NCBI GenBank assembly: GCA_963764195.1
Contig: CAVXRG010000003.1
Span: 62,001 to 126,000, forward strand
Direction of reading: 5' to 3'
Length of the DNA stretch: 64,000 nucleotides
Source: JBDSSS01 sp963764195
GTDB taxonomy: Bacteria > Actinomycetota > Actinomycetes > Actinomycetales > Dermatophilaceae
Positions 1-8,235 of this stretch are shown piece after piece. The translations under genes were made by a program, and so were the position numbers. The first letter of the stretch is position 1. Each line of letters begins with the position of its first letter. The notes under the pieces were generated by a model. The model searched no databases. It was not told the origin of the DNA and saw nothing but the letters and a program-made list of their open reading frames with translations.

Positions 1-21
1 GTTCGAATCCTTCACCTGCCA
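1..21 (+). tRNA. 3' end of a tRNA, probably tRNA-Tyr (partial)
   Basis: The first 21 bases are a T-loop (TTCGAAT), the 3' half of a T-stem (CCTTC) and the 3' acceptor strand (ACCTGCC) with discriminator A. They are identical to bases 4006-4026, which belong to a recognisable tRNA-Tyr 3' half, so tRNA-Tyr is inferred. No CCA is encoded here (the next bases are CTC). The rest of the gene lies outside the window, so it cannot be told whether this is the functional gene or another attachment-type remnant. Confidence 0.6.
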
Positions 22-32
22 CTCAGTGCCCC

Positions 33-72
33 GAGAGGCCCTGACCAGCGGAAACGCCGGTCAGGGCCTCTC
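33..72 (+). terminator. hairpin after the tRNA 3' end
   Basis: A perfect 14-bp stem (33-46 with 59-72) encloses a 12-base loop directly downstream of the tRNA end. There is no long T tract, as is common in GC-rich actinobacteria. The loop region (47-62) recurs at 4053-4068 behind the second tRNA-like copy. Confidence 0.6.
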
Positions 73-471
73 TCACGTACCCCGGTAGGGTATTTCGCGC
101 AACTGATTCCGAAGGTCAGACGCGGGTCGCTGACCTGCGGAAACGCGAGGCGCATCGACGCCCGTGCGGAATGCGTGCGGAAGTTGCGTCCCCTTCCGGC
201 GCGCCGTGCGGACTCGTACATCGCCTGACCTGCAGCAACGCGGGGGAGGGGGTATGCAATCGGAGCGGAAATCCTGACCGTCCCCATAGCGATGGCGTCG
301 CATTCAGAGTCCGTGAAGCTCATGGCATGGCCGCGGACTCTGCGAGACCGTGGCGCTCGGGGGCAGCGTCGTCCTCGATTGTTGCGGAGGGCTCGCTCCA
401 CTGTGGCCGAGGTGCTGCGCCGCTGACGTATCTCATCGGATACCATGGGTGCGGATGAGATTGGAGTGGAG
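73..471. other. intergenic stretch, no gene seen
   Basis: Open frames here are short, overlap on both strands and show no recognisable domain. The stretch separates the tRNA terminator from the HTH gene and presumably contains that gene's promoter, but no clear -35/-10 pair stands out. Confidence 0.4.
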
Positions 472-984
472 ATGGCTGGCAGCAATGTATTGGAGCGGGC
501 GCGTCGTGGCGCTGGGCTGAGCCAACAGGAGTTGGCGGAGCGGGCGCGCACGTCACGCACGGCTGTGTCCGCCTATGAGCATGGGCGCAAGTCTCCGTCC
601 CTGGGGACCGTCGAGCGGCTGCTGGCAGCGAGCGGGTACGAGCTCGACGTCCGCCCGCGCCTGAGTTTCCGGGCCGTCACGGGGCGCAGAGGGCAGCGGC
701 ATGCCGTCCCTGACCGGTTGCCGCGGCTGCCCGTGGAACAGGCGTTGGGTGTGGTTCGGCTCCCGTTACGGTTGAACTGGTCCGAGCCGGATCGGCTCTA
801 CCGGCTCAGCGACCGCCGCGACCGGGCCCGTGTGTACGAGATCGTCCTTCGCGAGGGCGACGGCGCGGATATCGAGCGGTATGTCGACGGGGCACTGCTG
901 GTCGACCAGTGGATGGACCTGGTGCTTCCGGCCGATCTGCGGGCCGCGTGGGCGCCTCTGATCGAGCCGCTACTGGCGGCCTGA
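472..984 (+). CDS. Xre-type helix-turn-helix protein, likely antitoxin/regulator
   Basis: The N-terminal third is an HTH_3/Xre DNA-binding domain (roughly residues 5-60: GLSQQELAERA, then TSRTAVSAYEHGRKSP). The rest is acidic and unassigned. I chose the ATG at 472, which follows GGAGTGGAG closely; an in-frame ATG at 445 is possible. Its stop overlaps the next start (ATGA, 982-986), so it is translationally coupled to the AbiEii-like gene. HTH plus nucleotidyltransferase pairs are known as toxin-antitoxin or abortive-infection modules. I infer that this protein is the antitoxin and autorepressor. The pairing is seen; the function is not demonstrated. Confidence 0.75.
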   Translation: MAGSNVLERARRGAGLSQQELAERARTSRTAVSAYEHGRKSPSLGTVERLLAASGYELDVRPRLSFRAVTGRRGQRHAVPDRLPRLPVEQALGVVRLPLRLNWSEPDRLYRLSDRRDRARVYEIVLREGDGADIERYVDGALLVDQWMDLVLPADLRAAWAPLIEPLLAA

Positions 985-1631
985 TGGGCGATCGTTCGCT
1001 CCTCACGCCGTTCCAGCTCGAGGTCGCGCGGCTGTTCTTCAGCCTGCCGGCTGCTCAGGATTTCCTCCTGGCCGGTGGAGCTGCCCTGCTCGCCCAGGGG
1101 ATGACTCACCGGCCAACACAGGACCTCGACTTCTTCACTGCGCGCGGAGTTGGCGAAATCGCACGTGCCGATGATGAGTTCACCACTGCCGCGCGCGCCC
1201 GCGGCTGGGCGGTGGAGCACCTTCAAGCCTCAGGTGAGTTCTGCCGCCTGCTCATCCACGGGCCGGAGGGGGACTTGTTGGTTGACCTGGCGCTCGAGTC
1301 CAGGCCAGGCATGCCGGCGAGAGCCAGCGTCGCTGGACCGACCTTCGCGCCGGAAGAACTCGCCGGCCGTAAGCTGATCGCGCTGTTCGACCGAGCCGCC
1401 GCCCGCGACTTCGTCGATGTGTACTCCTTGGCCCGGCTGCTCGGGAAGCCAACGCTGCTCACACAGGCAGCGATGATCGACCTGGGGTTCGACACGCAGG
1501 TCCTCGCTTCGATGATCGACCGCCTCGACGCCTATGCCGACGTCGATCTGCTCCTTGACCCACAGGTCACGGACGTCCCCGCGCTGCGAGTGTTCTTTGC
1601 AGACTGGGCGGCAGAGCTTCGGGTCGGCTGA
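984..1631 (+). CDS. AbiEii/AbiGii-family nucleotidyltransferase (putative toxin)
   Basis: 215 residues. The N-terminal part has the family signature: GGAALLAQG followed by a DxD motif in TQDLDFF, as in the AbiEii/DUF1814 nucleotidyltransferases of type IV toxin-antitoxin systems. A later RKLIALFDR and ARDFVDVY segment fits the conserved R/K and DxxD motifs. The ATG at 984 overlaps the stop of the HTH gene. Known family members transfer nucleotides to tRNA or other acceptors and arrest growth, giving phage abortive infection. That activity is inferred here from family membership and the paired HTH gene. Confidence 0.8.
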   Translation: MGDRSLLTPFQLEVARLFFSLPAAQDFLLAGGAALLAQGMTHRPTQDLDFFTARGVGEIARADDEFTTAARARGWAVEHLQASGEFCRLLIHGPEGDLLVDLALESRPGMPARASVAGPTFAPEELAGRKLIALFDRAAARDFVDVYSLARLLGKPTLLTQAAMIDLGFDTQVLASMIDRLDAYADVDLLLDPQVTDVPALRVFFADWAAELRVG

Positions 1632-1652
1632 ACTGTCCCGAGATCGTTGCGG

Positions 1653-1748
1653 CCCCACTATCACCTGCAGACCCGCTACGACCTCGAGCTCGAGAAGGAC
1701 CACCTCGGCACCGACCTGGAACAGATCCACCCTCTTCAGAGCGCCTGA
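1653..1748 (+). pseudogene. short coding-like remnant of unknown origin
   Basis: One frame reads cleanly for about 30 codons to a TGA, with C/G in most third positions, and gives a charged peptide (HYHLQTRYDLELEKDH, then LGTDLEQIHPLQSA). It has no start and no match I recognise. It looks like the tail of a gene whose front was lost when segment A was assembled. Confidence 0.3.
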
Positions 1749-1769
1749 CCACCCGCCTGCTACGCGGCG

Positions 1770-2159
1770 CTAGGACGCGGGTCTCAGATGGGCTGTCAGC
1801 CAAGCGGAGATCCCCTGCGCATCCACTCTGCCGGCGGCCGCGCTGAGCATGAGTTCCTCAGCCTCATCGACGGTGTAGATCAGATCTCGACCGTTGAGCA
1901 GGAAGAACACGCGAACCGCCGACCACGCCAGCCGCTTGTTCCCATCAACCAAGGCATGGTTGCGGACCAGGGAGTGCATTAGCGCAGCCGCCTTGTCTTC
2001 AAAGGTCCCGTAGGCGTCCTCGCCGAAGACGCTGATGGCCGGGCGGCCGGCAGCAGCAGCCAACAGTCCCGGGTCTCTGACTCCAACTTCGCCCACTACG
2101 CCGGCGGCGATCTCCAGAAGATCCTCCACCGAGAAGTAGTCAATCTTTTCGTGGCTCAC
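1770..2159 (-). CDS. doc: Doc/Fic-family toxin (death-on-curing type)
   Basis: 129 residues, GTG start. The active-site motif is HALVDGNKR (about residues 68-76), matching the Fic/Doc consensus HxFx(D/E)GNxR with Leu in the Phe position. Size and the upstream small antitoxin fit Doc rather than larger Fic AMP-transferases. Doc proteins phosphorylate EF-Tu and stop translation. The start overlaps the antitoxin stop (GTGA, 2156-2159), so the two are co-translated with the antitoxin first. Whether this one phosphorylates or AMPylates is not decided by the sequence; the DG in the motif is the Fic-like version. Confidence 0.85.
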   Translation of the reverse strand: MSHEKIDYFSVEDLLEIAAGVVGEVGVRDPGLLAAAAGRPAISVFGEDAYGTFEDKAAALMHSLVRNHALVDGNKRLAWSAVRVFFLLNGRDLIYTVDEAEELMLSAAAGRVDAQGISAWLTAHLRPAS

Positions 2160-2353
2160 CTGCTCAGTCGCTCGAGCAACTCATGGTCCTCGCTGCTCAC
2201 CTGCTGGATCGCAGCCATGAGTCGCTGGGGGCGGTCCGAGACGTACTGGGCGATGGCGCTTCGCGCGACCTCCTGCATGGATCGGCCCTCCTGCTCGGCT
2301 TTGGCACGCAGAGCTTCGCTCTCGCTATCGGTGAGTCGCAAGTTCATGGCCAT
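2156..2353 (-). CDS. ribbon-helix-helix antitoxin paired with Doc
   Basis: 65 residues beginning MAMNLRLTDSESEAL, the beta-strand/helix pattern of a CopG/Arc-type ribbon-helix-helix DNA-binding domain. An Arg-rich, charged C-terminal tail probably wraps the toxin. The ATG at 2353 lies just inside a perfect palindrome (2361-2377) that is a likely autoregulatory operator. The order antitoxin then toxin with a 4-base overlap is standard for type II modules. Confidence 0.75.
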   Translation of the reverse strand: MAMNLRLTDSESEALRAKAEQEGRSMQEVARSAIAQYVSDRPQRLMAAIQQVSSEDHELLERLSR

Positions 2354-2360
2354 GACGCAT

Positions 2361-2377
2361 GGTACCGCTGCGGTACC
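2361..2377. promoter_or_regulatory. palindromic operator of the RHH/Doc module
   Basis: GGTACCGC-T-GCGGTACC is a perfect 8-bp inverted repeat with a 1-base centre, seven bases upstream of the antitoxin start. The position fits conditional cooperativity, where the antitoxin and toxin-antitoxin complex repress their own promoter. Confidence 0.6.
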
Positions 2378-2612
2378 GCGCCAGCCAATGCTGAGGGTGC
2401 GAGTGCACTGCACAGCTCCCCGAGTCCTACGCCGCGATATGCGTCGGTGTCGCGAGCCGATACATGGCTCCGAGGCTGCCGCCAATGCTCGGCAAATGAC
2501 GCGCGCTGAGATTGGCCTTGTGAGCGGGGCGTCGGGCCCAGGCGTGCGCGGCCACTTGGTGCAGCCGTGACTCTCCCTGGGCGGTGCGTAGCCGGCAAGC
2601 CGGCGGGGTCTG

Positions 2613-3422
2613 TCAGAGCCCTGCCGCCTTGACCCCATAAAGGGCCTGCGCCCGCGTGAAACCCTCGAACTGCGAGGTCAGCTGCTTGATGAGGCCGTTG
2701 CGTGAGAACGCCTGGAACTCGAGGTAGTCCTTGGCCTTCCTCGCGGCCTGCTCGTTCCAGTTGACGTCGATGTGGTCGACGGCGAACGTGGAGTCAGCCT
2801 TGGGGAACTCCTCGAACTGCGACGTGAGCTGCTTGATGAGGCCGTTGCGTGAGAATGCCTGGAACTCGAGGTACTCCTCGGCCTTGGCGACGGCCTGCTT
2901 CTGCGAGTTGGTCATCGCGTTCTCGGCCGCCTCCTTCGCAGCGGCTGCCTTAGCCTCGGCCGCTGCCTTGGCGTCGGCCGCCTTCTTCGATGCGGCGGCC
3001 TTGTCCGCTGCTGCCTTGGCTGCTGCGGCCGCCTTGGCGTCGGCGACCTTCTTCGCCGCTGCTGCCTTGTCCGCTGCCGCCTTGGCGGCTGCGGCCTTCT
3101 TCACGGCCTCCGCGTCGATGGACGCCTGAACGGACGGGTCGACCGACGGTGTCGATGACGGGGCTGCCGAGCTCGATGAGGCGACGACGGCCGGGGCTGC
3201 GGCGCTGGGCTCGGTCTCCTTGTTGCCCAGGTTGGCGATGAGGGCAATCGCGAGAACCGCGCCGCCCCCGATGGCCCACTTCTTGCCCTTGCTCATCTTC
3301 TTCTTGGGGGCGGACGTGGGGTCGTTGGTGAGCGGTGTGCCCTGCGGGGGCGGGGCGTTGTAGTACGAGGGCTGCGGGTCGCCGCCGGGGGCCGGGAGGG
3401 GCCGGGTCGGGTCGTTGCTCAT
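2613..3422 (-). CDS. membrane-anchored protein with two Ltp repeats
   Basis: 269 residues from the ATG at 3422 (an upstream ATG at 3443 lacks a ribosome site). Order: a Pro-rich cytoplasmic N-terminus, one membrane segment (about residues 48-65, KKWAIGGGAVLAIALIANLG), a Ser/Pro linker, about 75 residues of Ala/Lys heptads that should form a long coiled coil, then two Ltp domains (PF07553-like) of about 45 residues. Both repeats share YLEFQAFSRNGLIKQLTSQF. There is no lipobox Cys, unlike the phage TP-J34 lipoprotein that defines the family and blocks superinfecting phage DNA. A surface superinfection-exclusion role is plausible but inferred; many actinobacteria carry such proteins in chromosomes. 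Confidence 0.8.
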   Translation of the reverse strand: MSNDPTRPLPAPGGDPQPSYYNAPPPQGTPLTNDPTSAPKKKMSKGKKWAIGGGAVLAIALIANLGNKETEPSAAAPAVVASSSSAAPSSTPSVDPSVQASIDAEAVKKAAAAKAAADKAAAAKKVADAKAAAAAKAAADKAAASKKAADAKAAAEAKAAAAKEAAENAMTNSQKQAVAKAEEYLEFQAFSRNGLIKQLTSQFEEFPKADSTFAVDHIDVNWNEQAARKAKDYLEFQAFSRNGLIKQLTSQFEGFTRAQALYGVKAAGL

Positions 3423-3541
3423 GGGTTGGGTCTGCCTTGTCATGGGTTGATGGGTGGTACAGAGGTTGGTGTGCGCCGGAATCGTGGTGATACATGTAGA
3501 AAACGACAGATCCGATCAGTCGGTCACGTCAGCGGGCTTGT

Positions 3542-3740
3542 TCAGTCGTGGGGCATGCCGGGAACGCCGCTGTCGAGCGCGATGGGCGGGTCTAGGCCCT
3601 CCTCCTGCCGCACCTCGCCCACGACATGCGGGACGGCCGCATCCGCAGCGCCTCCTGGACGAGCCGCCGAAGAGTGGCCTCGCCCGTGCCCTCGAGACGG
3701 GGCTGGCGGCACTGCATCGACGCACGTCGCGGAGCGGGAT
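3542..3740 (-). pseudogene. possible decayed coding remnant
   Basis: On the minus strand a frame with good third-position C/G reads towards a stop at 3542-3544 (ending PPIALDSGVPGMPHD), and a neighbouring frame continues it upstream (EATLRRLVQEAL) after an apparent shift near 3660. No family was recognised. The rest of 3423-3950 holds only overlapping short frames. Low confidence. Confidence 0.2.
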
Positions 3741-3950
3741 CTCAGCTGGCCCCTTTGGCAGCACCCCCACGAGTGGACGGCCCGGGCGGGCCCCCGCGAG
3801 TTGGCTCATGGCTCGCTTGCGCGGCGCCGGTCCTGTGCAGCGGGACAAGAACAAGGGTGCTTCCCAGTCCGGCCATGGGGAAGAGGCAAGGGCCGTGGGC
3901 GAGTGTCCGTGTGGAGATCGTGGTGAAGTTTCGCTCCGGGTCCCGTCGAC

Positions 3951-4029
3951 GCAGGTCATCGGGTTGGATCCCTCGGGCTGTAAATCCGTCGCGAGAGCTA
4001 CGAAGGTTCGAATCCTTCACCTGCCACCA
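3951..4029 (+). repeat. degenerate tRNA-Tyr copy, attachment-site-like direct repeat
   Basis: From the anticodon arm onwards this reads as tRNA-Tyr: CTGTAAA loop with GTA anticodon, a variable arm, T-arm GAAGG-TTCGAAT-CCTTC (4002-4018), acceptor ACCTGCC, discriminator A and encoded CCA (4027-4029). The 5' half is abnormal: the candidate acceptor strand CGCAGGT has a C:C mismatch at its end, and the D-arm region is several bases short. Bases 4006-4026 equal 1-21. It is best explained as the 3' part of tRNA-Tyr duplicated by site-specific integration. A functional tRNA cannot be fully excluded. Confidence 0.65.
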
Positions 4030-4035
4030 CCTGCA

Positions 4036-4080
4036 CAGAAGGGCCCCTGAACAGCGGAAACGCCGGTCGGGGGCCTTCTG
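4036..4080 (+). terminator. hairpin after the second tRNA-Tyr copy
   Basis: CAGAAGG and CCTTCTG arms with internal GCCCC/GGGGC pairing form a strong stem right behind the CCA. The loop contains the same 16 bases (4053-4068) as the terminator at 33-72, so the duplicated unit extends past the tRNA into its terminator. Confidence 0.55.
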
Positions 4081-4501
4081 CAATGGCTGGACCATGACCG
4101 ATTGAGATCGGCTGCGGGTGGCCATACGGCTGTCAGTGGGGAACTGGCGGGGACGCTTTGGCCCCGGACGGGAGCGGTCCCGGATGGATCCCATCGGCCG
4201 CGAAGCGCGCGAGCTCGACCCGCCGACGTGAGGCCTCGTCGCCCAGAGGCCGCACGACGAGCCGTGCTGTCTCCATGGCTGCACACCGACATCACCGCCG
4301 CGGCAAGTCAAGGATCGAGGCAAGCGACCAGTCAGCCGGCTGACCGACCTCGCTGGACATCACACTGGCGCCGCATCCACGGCACGCCATAACGGAGGTC
4401 ATCGCCCTCGCGCGTCGGCAGAGCGCGGTGCTCGAGCCCCGACGCCGGAGGTCGGACCCGATCACCGGCGCGGCTTGGCTGTCAGCCCTGGGACCGGGGA
4501 A
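4081..4501. other. intergenic stretch, no gene seen
   Basis: About 420 bases behind the second tRNA-like copy. Frames on both strands are short with mixed composition and no recognisable domain. The antiporter gene ends immediately to the right, reading towards this stretch. Confidence 0.4.
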
Positions 4502-5698
4502 TCACGCGTCGCCATGACCGTTCGCGACAGGCGGTGGTGCGTCCGCCTGAGCAGAAGGCTGCCGTGCTGTGGTCGATAGCTGGTCTGCGAACCTCGCGAA
4601 CAGCGGACCCGCCACCCCCAGCAGCACGACGTAGGTCGATGCCAGCGGGCCGATCTCGTCGTGGCCGGCGGTTACGGCCAAGCCAGCGATGACGAGGGAG
4701 AACTCACCGCGGGCCACGAGCGCGCTCCCGGCGCGCAGCCTCCCTCGCCTGCCGATACCAGCTCGAGCGGCCGCGTAACCACCGGAGGCGACCTTGGTCA
4801 GTGACGACACGACCCCGAGGGCCAGCGCTGGCACCAGATAGGGGGCCAGGCTCGCTGGCGCGACCTCCAGTCCGAAAGACAGGAAGAACATCGCCGCGAA
4901 CAGGTCTCGCAGCGGCCGCAGGACCGAGCGGGCGCGATCGGCAGTGGAACCCGGGATCGCCAGCCCCACCAGGAACGCACCGACCGCTGCCGAGGCGTCC
5001 ACGAGGTGGGTGACACCGGCCACGACGAGCATCAACCCGAGGACACGCAGCAGCACCTGCTCGTCTTCCTGGTGGCCGAGCAGGCGCCCGAGGGGGCGCC
5101 CGAGCAGACGGGTGGACACCAGGACGAGGATCACCAGCCCCAAGGCCGTGGCGACGGCGAGGGCCGCCGCGAGAGCGGTACCCCCGGCAAAGATCACGAC
5201 CAACAGTGGCAGGAAGACCGCCATGGCCATGTCCTCCAGGACGAGGACCGACAGGACCACCGGCGTCTCGCGGTGACCCATCCGATTCAGGTCGCTCAGG
5301 AGTCGGGCGACTATCCCCGACGAGGAGATCCAGGTGATGCCGGCGAGCGCAAGGCATGCCTGCCACTCGTACCCCAGGAGGAGGCCGGCGACGAATCCGA
5401 CCGGGGCGTTGAGGAGCAGGTCGACGACACCGGAGCCCGCGTGTCGACGCAACGTGGCGGTGAACTCGGCCGCCGAGAACTCAAGGCCCAGCATGAGCAG
5501 CAGAAGGAGGACACCGATCTCGCCGGCCGCACGCACGAACTCCTCGGTCGCCGCGACATCGTGGATCCCGCCCTCCCCGAGCAGCAGCCCAGCCAGCAGG
5601 AAGAACGGGATCGGAGAGAGCTCCACCCGCCGGGCGAGCGCACCCAGGAGCGCGAGGGCCAGCAGGAGCACTCCCAGTTCGATCAGGAAGACTCCCAC
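4502..5698 (-). CDS. khtU: CPA2-family K+(cation)/H+ antiporter, KhtU-like
   Basis: 398 residues, GTG start, about 11-12 membrane segments over nearly the whole length, with the CPA2 antiporter features LGLEFS near residue 70 and the SSSGIVARLLSDL stretch around 125. The hydrophilic C-terminal tail is short (about 25 residues) and carries no RCK domain. The regulatory part is instead encoded as a separate protein by the gene just upstream, only 10 bases apart. That arrangement is typical of KhtTU systems that extrude K+ in exchange for protons. Substrate is inferred from KhtT. Confidence 0.85.
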   Translation of the reverse strand: MGVFLIELGVLLLALALLGALARRVELSPIPFFLLAGLLLGEGGIHDVAATEEFVRAAGEIGVLLLLLMLGLEFSAAEFTATLRRHAGSGVVDLLLNAPVGFVAGLLLGYEWQACLALAGITWISSSGIVARLLSDLNRMGHRETPVVLSVLVLEDMAMAVFLPLLVVIFAGGTALAAALAVATALGLVILVLVSTRLLGRPLGRLLGHQEDEQVLLRVLGLMLVVAGVTHLVDASAAVGAFLVGLAIPGSTADRARSVLRPLRDLFAAMFFLSFGLEVAPASLAPYLVPALALGVVSSLTKVASGGYAAARAGIGRRGRLRAGSALVARGEFSLVIAGLAVTAGHDEIGPLASTYVVLLGVAGPLFARFADQLSTTARQPSAQADAPPPVANGHGDA

Positions 5699-5708
5699 GA
5701 CTCAAGAC

Positions 5709-6188
5709 CTAACCGAGGAGAACGCCACGGGCACGCTCGATGCCCTGTTCCGTGCCGATGACCACCAGCGAGTGTCCCCCCAGCAGGATCTCGTCGGGCG
5801 CCGGGGAGGGAACCACGACGTCCTGCTTGACCACCGCGACGATGGAGACACCCGTCAGGGTCCGCAGCCGGGTCTCGCCGAGCGTCAGCCGGTCGAACCG
5901 CGAACCCTCCGGAATGTCGATCGTCGCCGATGCGAGCCCCGGAACCTCCCGGCTGAGGTCAGCGAAGCGTTCCACGATGCGCGGCGCACCTAGGATGTCT
6001 GCGAGCGCCTCGGCCTGCTGGCGATCCAGGGTGAACAGAGTCTCCGCCGCATCGGGATCGGAGCGCTGAAAGCAGACCACGTCGAACTCGCCGTCGCGTC
6101 GGGCGACGATCCCGAGGTCGTGACCGGACGCGGCCGTGAACTCGTAGCGCACCCCGACCCCGGGCAGCAAGACCTCGGTGACTTCCAT
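5709..6188 (-). CDS. khtT: KhtT-like RCK_C (TrkA-C) regulatory subunit
   Basis: 159 residues beginning MEVTEVLLPGVGVRYEF, the usual start of KhtT. The N-terminal 70 residues form the KhtT-specific domain and the C-terminal 80 form a TrkA-C/RCK_C fold (SRFDRLTLGETRLRTLTG through LLGGHSLVVIGTEQGIERA). It is a cytosolic protein expected to gate KhtU in response to pH or nucleotides. It is first in the two-gene operon. Confidence 0.85.
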   Translation of the reverse strand: MEVTEVLLPGVGVRYEFTAASGHDLGIVARRDGEFDVVCFQRSDPDAAETLFTLDRQQAEALADILGAPRIVERFADLSREVPGLASATIDIPEGSRFDRLTLGETRLRTLTGVSIVAVVKQDVVVPSPAPDEILLGGHSLVVIGTEQGIERARGVLLG

Positions 6189-6224
6189 GCCCTCAGTCTC
6201 CCTCATGTGCACCCACCATGATCT

Positions 6225-6520
6225 GCGATCCGAAGCGAGCCGGCACTTGGTGGGCACCGCGCGGGAACGGCGACTCTCGCTGGATGCGGACGTTGAGGGC
6301 GTACGCCAGCTGGAACAGTACGAGGGTGTTGACGCGAAGGTCGTGGCGACCAGCGTCATCCGGGGTAGTCGCGGCCTTGCCGAAAGATGCTCACCGGGCG
6401 GCCGCGGTGGCCGGTCCGCCGTCCGTCCGCTCGGCTCGTCCATGACGAGCACAAGTGCACACGGGCCGTCGGTGATCAGGTCGGTCCACAGCACGCCCAC
6501 GCGGTCTTGGGTGCGGGCGG
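6225..6520 (-). pseudogene. C-terminal fragment of a P-type cation ATPase, frameshifted
   Basis: The minus strand reads VGVLWTDLITDGPCALVL, matching the (I/L)LWINLxTDGxPALAL motif of P-type ATPase M5-M6, then RPPRPPGE, then after a frame change NTLVLFQLAYALNVR, matching the last membrane segments of the same family. Nothing upstream restores the catalytic domain. It is a relic about 2 kb from an intact ATPase gene (8615-11326). Confidence 0.55.
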
Positions 6521-6945
6521 AGTCCGGCGGCATCCTTGGTCACGTCTATGGCGGCCGCGGTCCGCATCGGGCCAACGCAGGTGACAGCGAAAACGCGCTG
6601 AGCGCTGGCTTCCACCGGGTGATCCATCGTGCCTGTCCGAGGCCTTGGGGGTCCAGGCGGCGGGCACCAGGCACAGGGTTGGAGCGCGGCGTGCTCGCTC
6701 GAGAGGTGCCCCCGGGCCCGGACCGCCTGCCGGCAGCGGGGGAAGGACGCCATGCTCTGGGTTGAGAAGAGAACGTGCCGGAATCCTTGATGTCATACGC
6801 AAGGAAACGCGGTGACCTCCTCCCGCGTCGCCCGCCACAGCTTCGGGATGGAAGGATCGATCTTGCCCTGCTCTCCCTCGAGCTCCTCGGACGCCGCCTG
6901 CACATCCGTCTATCGACGAGACGCACTCCGGCGTGGCGAGCGGTC
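6521..6945. other. intergenic or decayed stretch, no gene seen
   Basis: About 425 bases between the ATPase fragment and the CNNM gene. Base composition shifts and frames change often, consistent with decayed sequence, but I recognise no family. Confidence 0.35.
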
Positions 6946-8235
6946 TCACGGTCCAGAAGGCTGGTCGGTTCCGGCGCGGGGATGCCGTGTGGGGCGAAAG
7001 GCAACCCGAGTTGCCGTGTGGTGCGCGACGTCGAGAACATCGATGGTCCACCCATCGAGGTCGACGACATCGCCGGGACCGGTTGGGACCCGTCCGAGCT
7101 TGTCCATCACGAGCCCAGAGACCGTCGTGTAGTCGCCGGTGAGGTCCTCAATCTCGATCCCCAGGTCGGGTAGGTCGTGGAGCGGGAAGATGCCGGATAC
7201 CACAACGGCGCCATCCTCGAGCCGCGTGACGGCGGAGAGGTCGCGGTCGGTTTCGTCGTAGATCTCGCCGACGATCTCCTCGAGCAGGTCCTCAAGGGTG
7301 ACGATGCCGTCGGCGTCGCCGTACTCGTCGAGGATGACCGCCAGCTGCTGACGCTCGTCCTTGAACCGCCGGAGCGCGTCGGCGACCCGCATCGTGTCCG
7401 GCATGTACAGCACGGGCGTGGCGACGGTGGACACCGGCTCGTCCCCGCCCCGGAATGCGCTGGACCAGTGCACCACACCGACGACGTGGTCGAGGTGGTG
7501 TTGCCGGGTGACCGGGGCTCGGGAGTGGCCGGCGGTGGCCAGCGCCCCAAGCGCCTTGGTGATCGACAGGTCCGCGTCCAGCGTGAACACCGACCCCCTG
7601 GGCACCATCACCTCCCGGAGCCGGCGGGTGTCGATCTCGAGCGCTCCGGTGAGGATCTCCCGCTGCTCGTCGTGGAGCTTGCCGTGGCGTGTGACGAGGT
7701 CCCGCAGCTCCTCCCGGGTCATGGCGGGACCGGGCGCGCCCGGGGTGACGCCGAACAGCCGTACGACCGCGTTGCTGGCTGCCCCCAGGACCGCGACGAC
7801 CGGCCGGGACAGGCGGGACGCGAGGTCGATCGGGCCGGCGGCGACCAGAGCCCATGGCAGCGCGCGCTGCATGGCAATGCGTTTGGGGGCGAGCTCGCCG
7901 AGGACGAGCGTGACAAGGGTGAGCACCGAGGTGACCCCGGCGATCGCCACCCACTCCGCGGCGCCGCCCAGGGCTGAAAGGTAGGGGACCATGGGCTCGG
8001 CCAGGGAGACCGCAGCGGCGGCGGAGGCGAGGAACCCGGCCAACGTGATGCCGATCTGGATCGTGGCGAGGAAGCGGTTGGGGTCCCGGACGAGGCGCAG
8101 CAGGCGCTCAGCGCGGGCGGTTCCCCCGCGTTCCAGCTGGGCCAACTGTCCCTCCCGCAGGGAGACCAGCGCCATCTCGCTGCCGGCGAATGCCGCGTTC
8201 ACCAGCACGAGCAGCCCGACCAGCCCGAGCTTCAT
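6946..8235 (-). CDS. CNNM/CorC-type membrane protein with CBS pair (hemolysin-C family)
   Basis: 429 residues. Residues 1-165 are the DUF21/CNNM membrane domain, with four hydrophobic segments and the GSEMALVSLRE and LVLGELAPKRIA motifs. Residues about 195-315 are a CBS pair, starting EVMVPRGSVFTLDAD and including VILDEYGDADGIVTLEDLLEEIVGEI. Residues about 335-420 are a CorC_HlyC domain. Family members are linked to Mg2+ or other divalent cation export; the hemolysin name is historical. The gene stands alone, downstream of a degraded reading frame. Confidence 0.9.
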   Translation of the reverse strand: MKLGLVGLLVLVNAAFAGSEMALVSLREGQLAQLERGGTARAERLLRLVRDPNRFLATIQIGITLAGFLASAAAAVSLAEPMVPYLSALGGAAEWVAIAGVTSVLTLVTLVLGELAPKRIAMQRALPWALVAAGPIDLASRLSRPVVAVLGAASNAVVRLFGVTPGAPGPAMTREELRDLVTRHGKLHDEQREILTGALEIDTRRLREVMVPRGSVFTLDADLSITKALGALATAGHSRAPVTRQHHLDHVVGVVHWSSAFRGGDEPVSTVATPVLYMPDTMRVADALRRFKDERQQLAVILDEYGDADGIVTLEDLLEEIVGEIYDETDRDLSAVTRLEDGAVVVSGIFPLHDLPDLGIEIEDLTGDYTTVSGLVMDKLGRVPTGPGDVVDLDGWTIDVLDVAHHTATRVAFRPTRHPRAGTDQPSGP

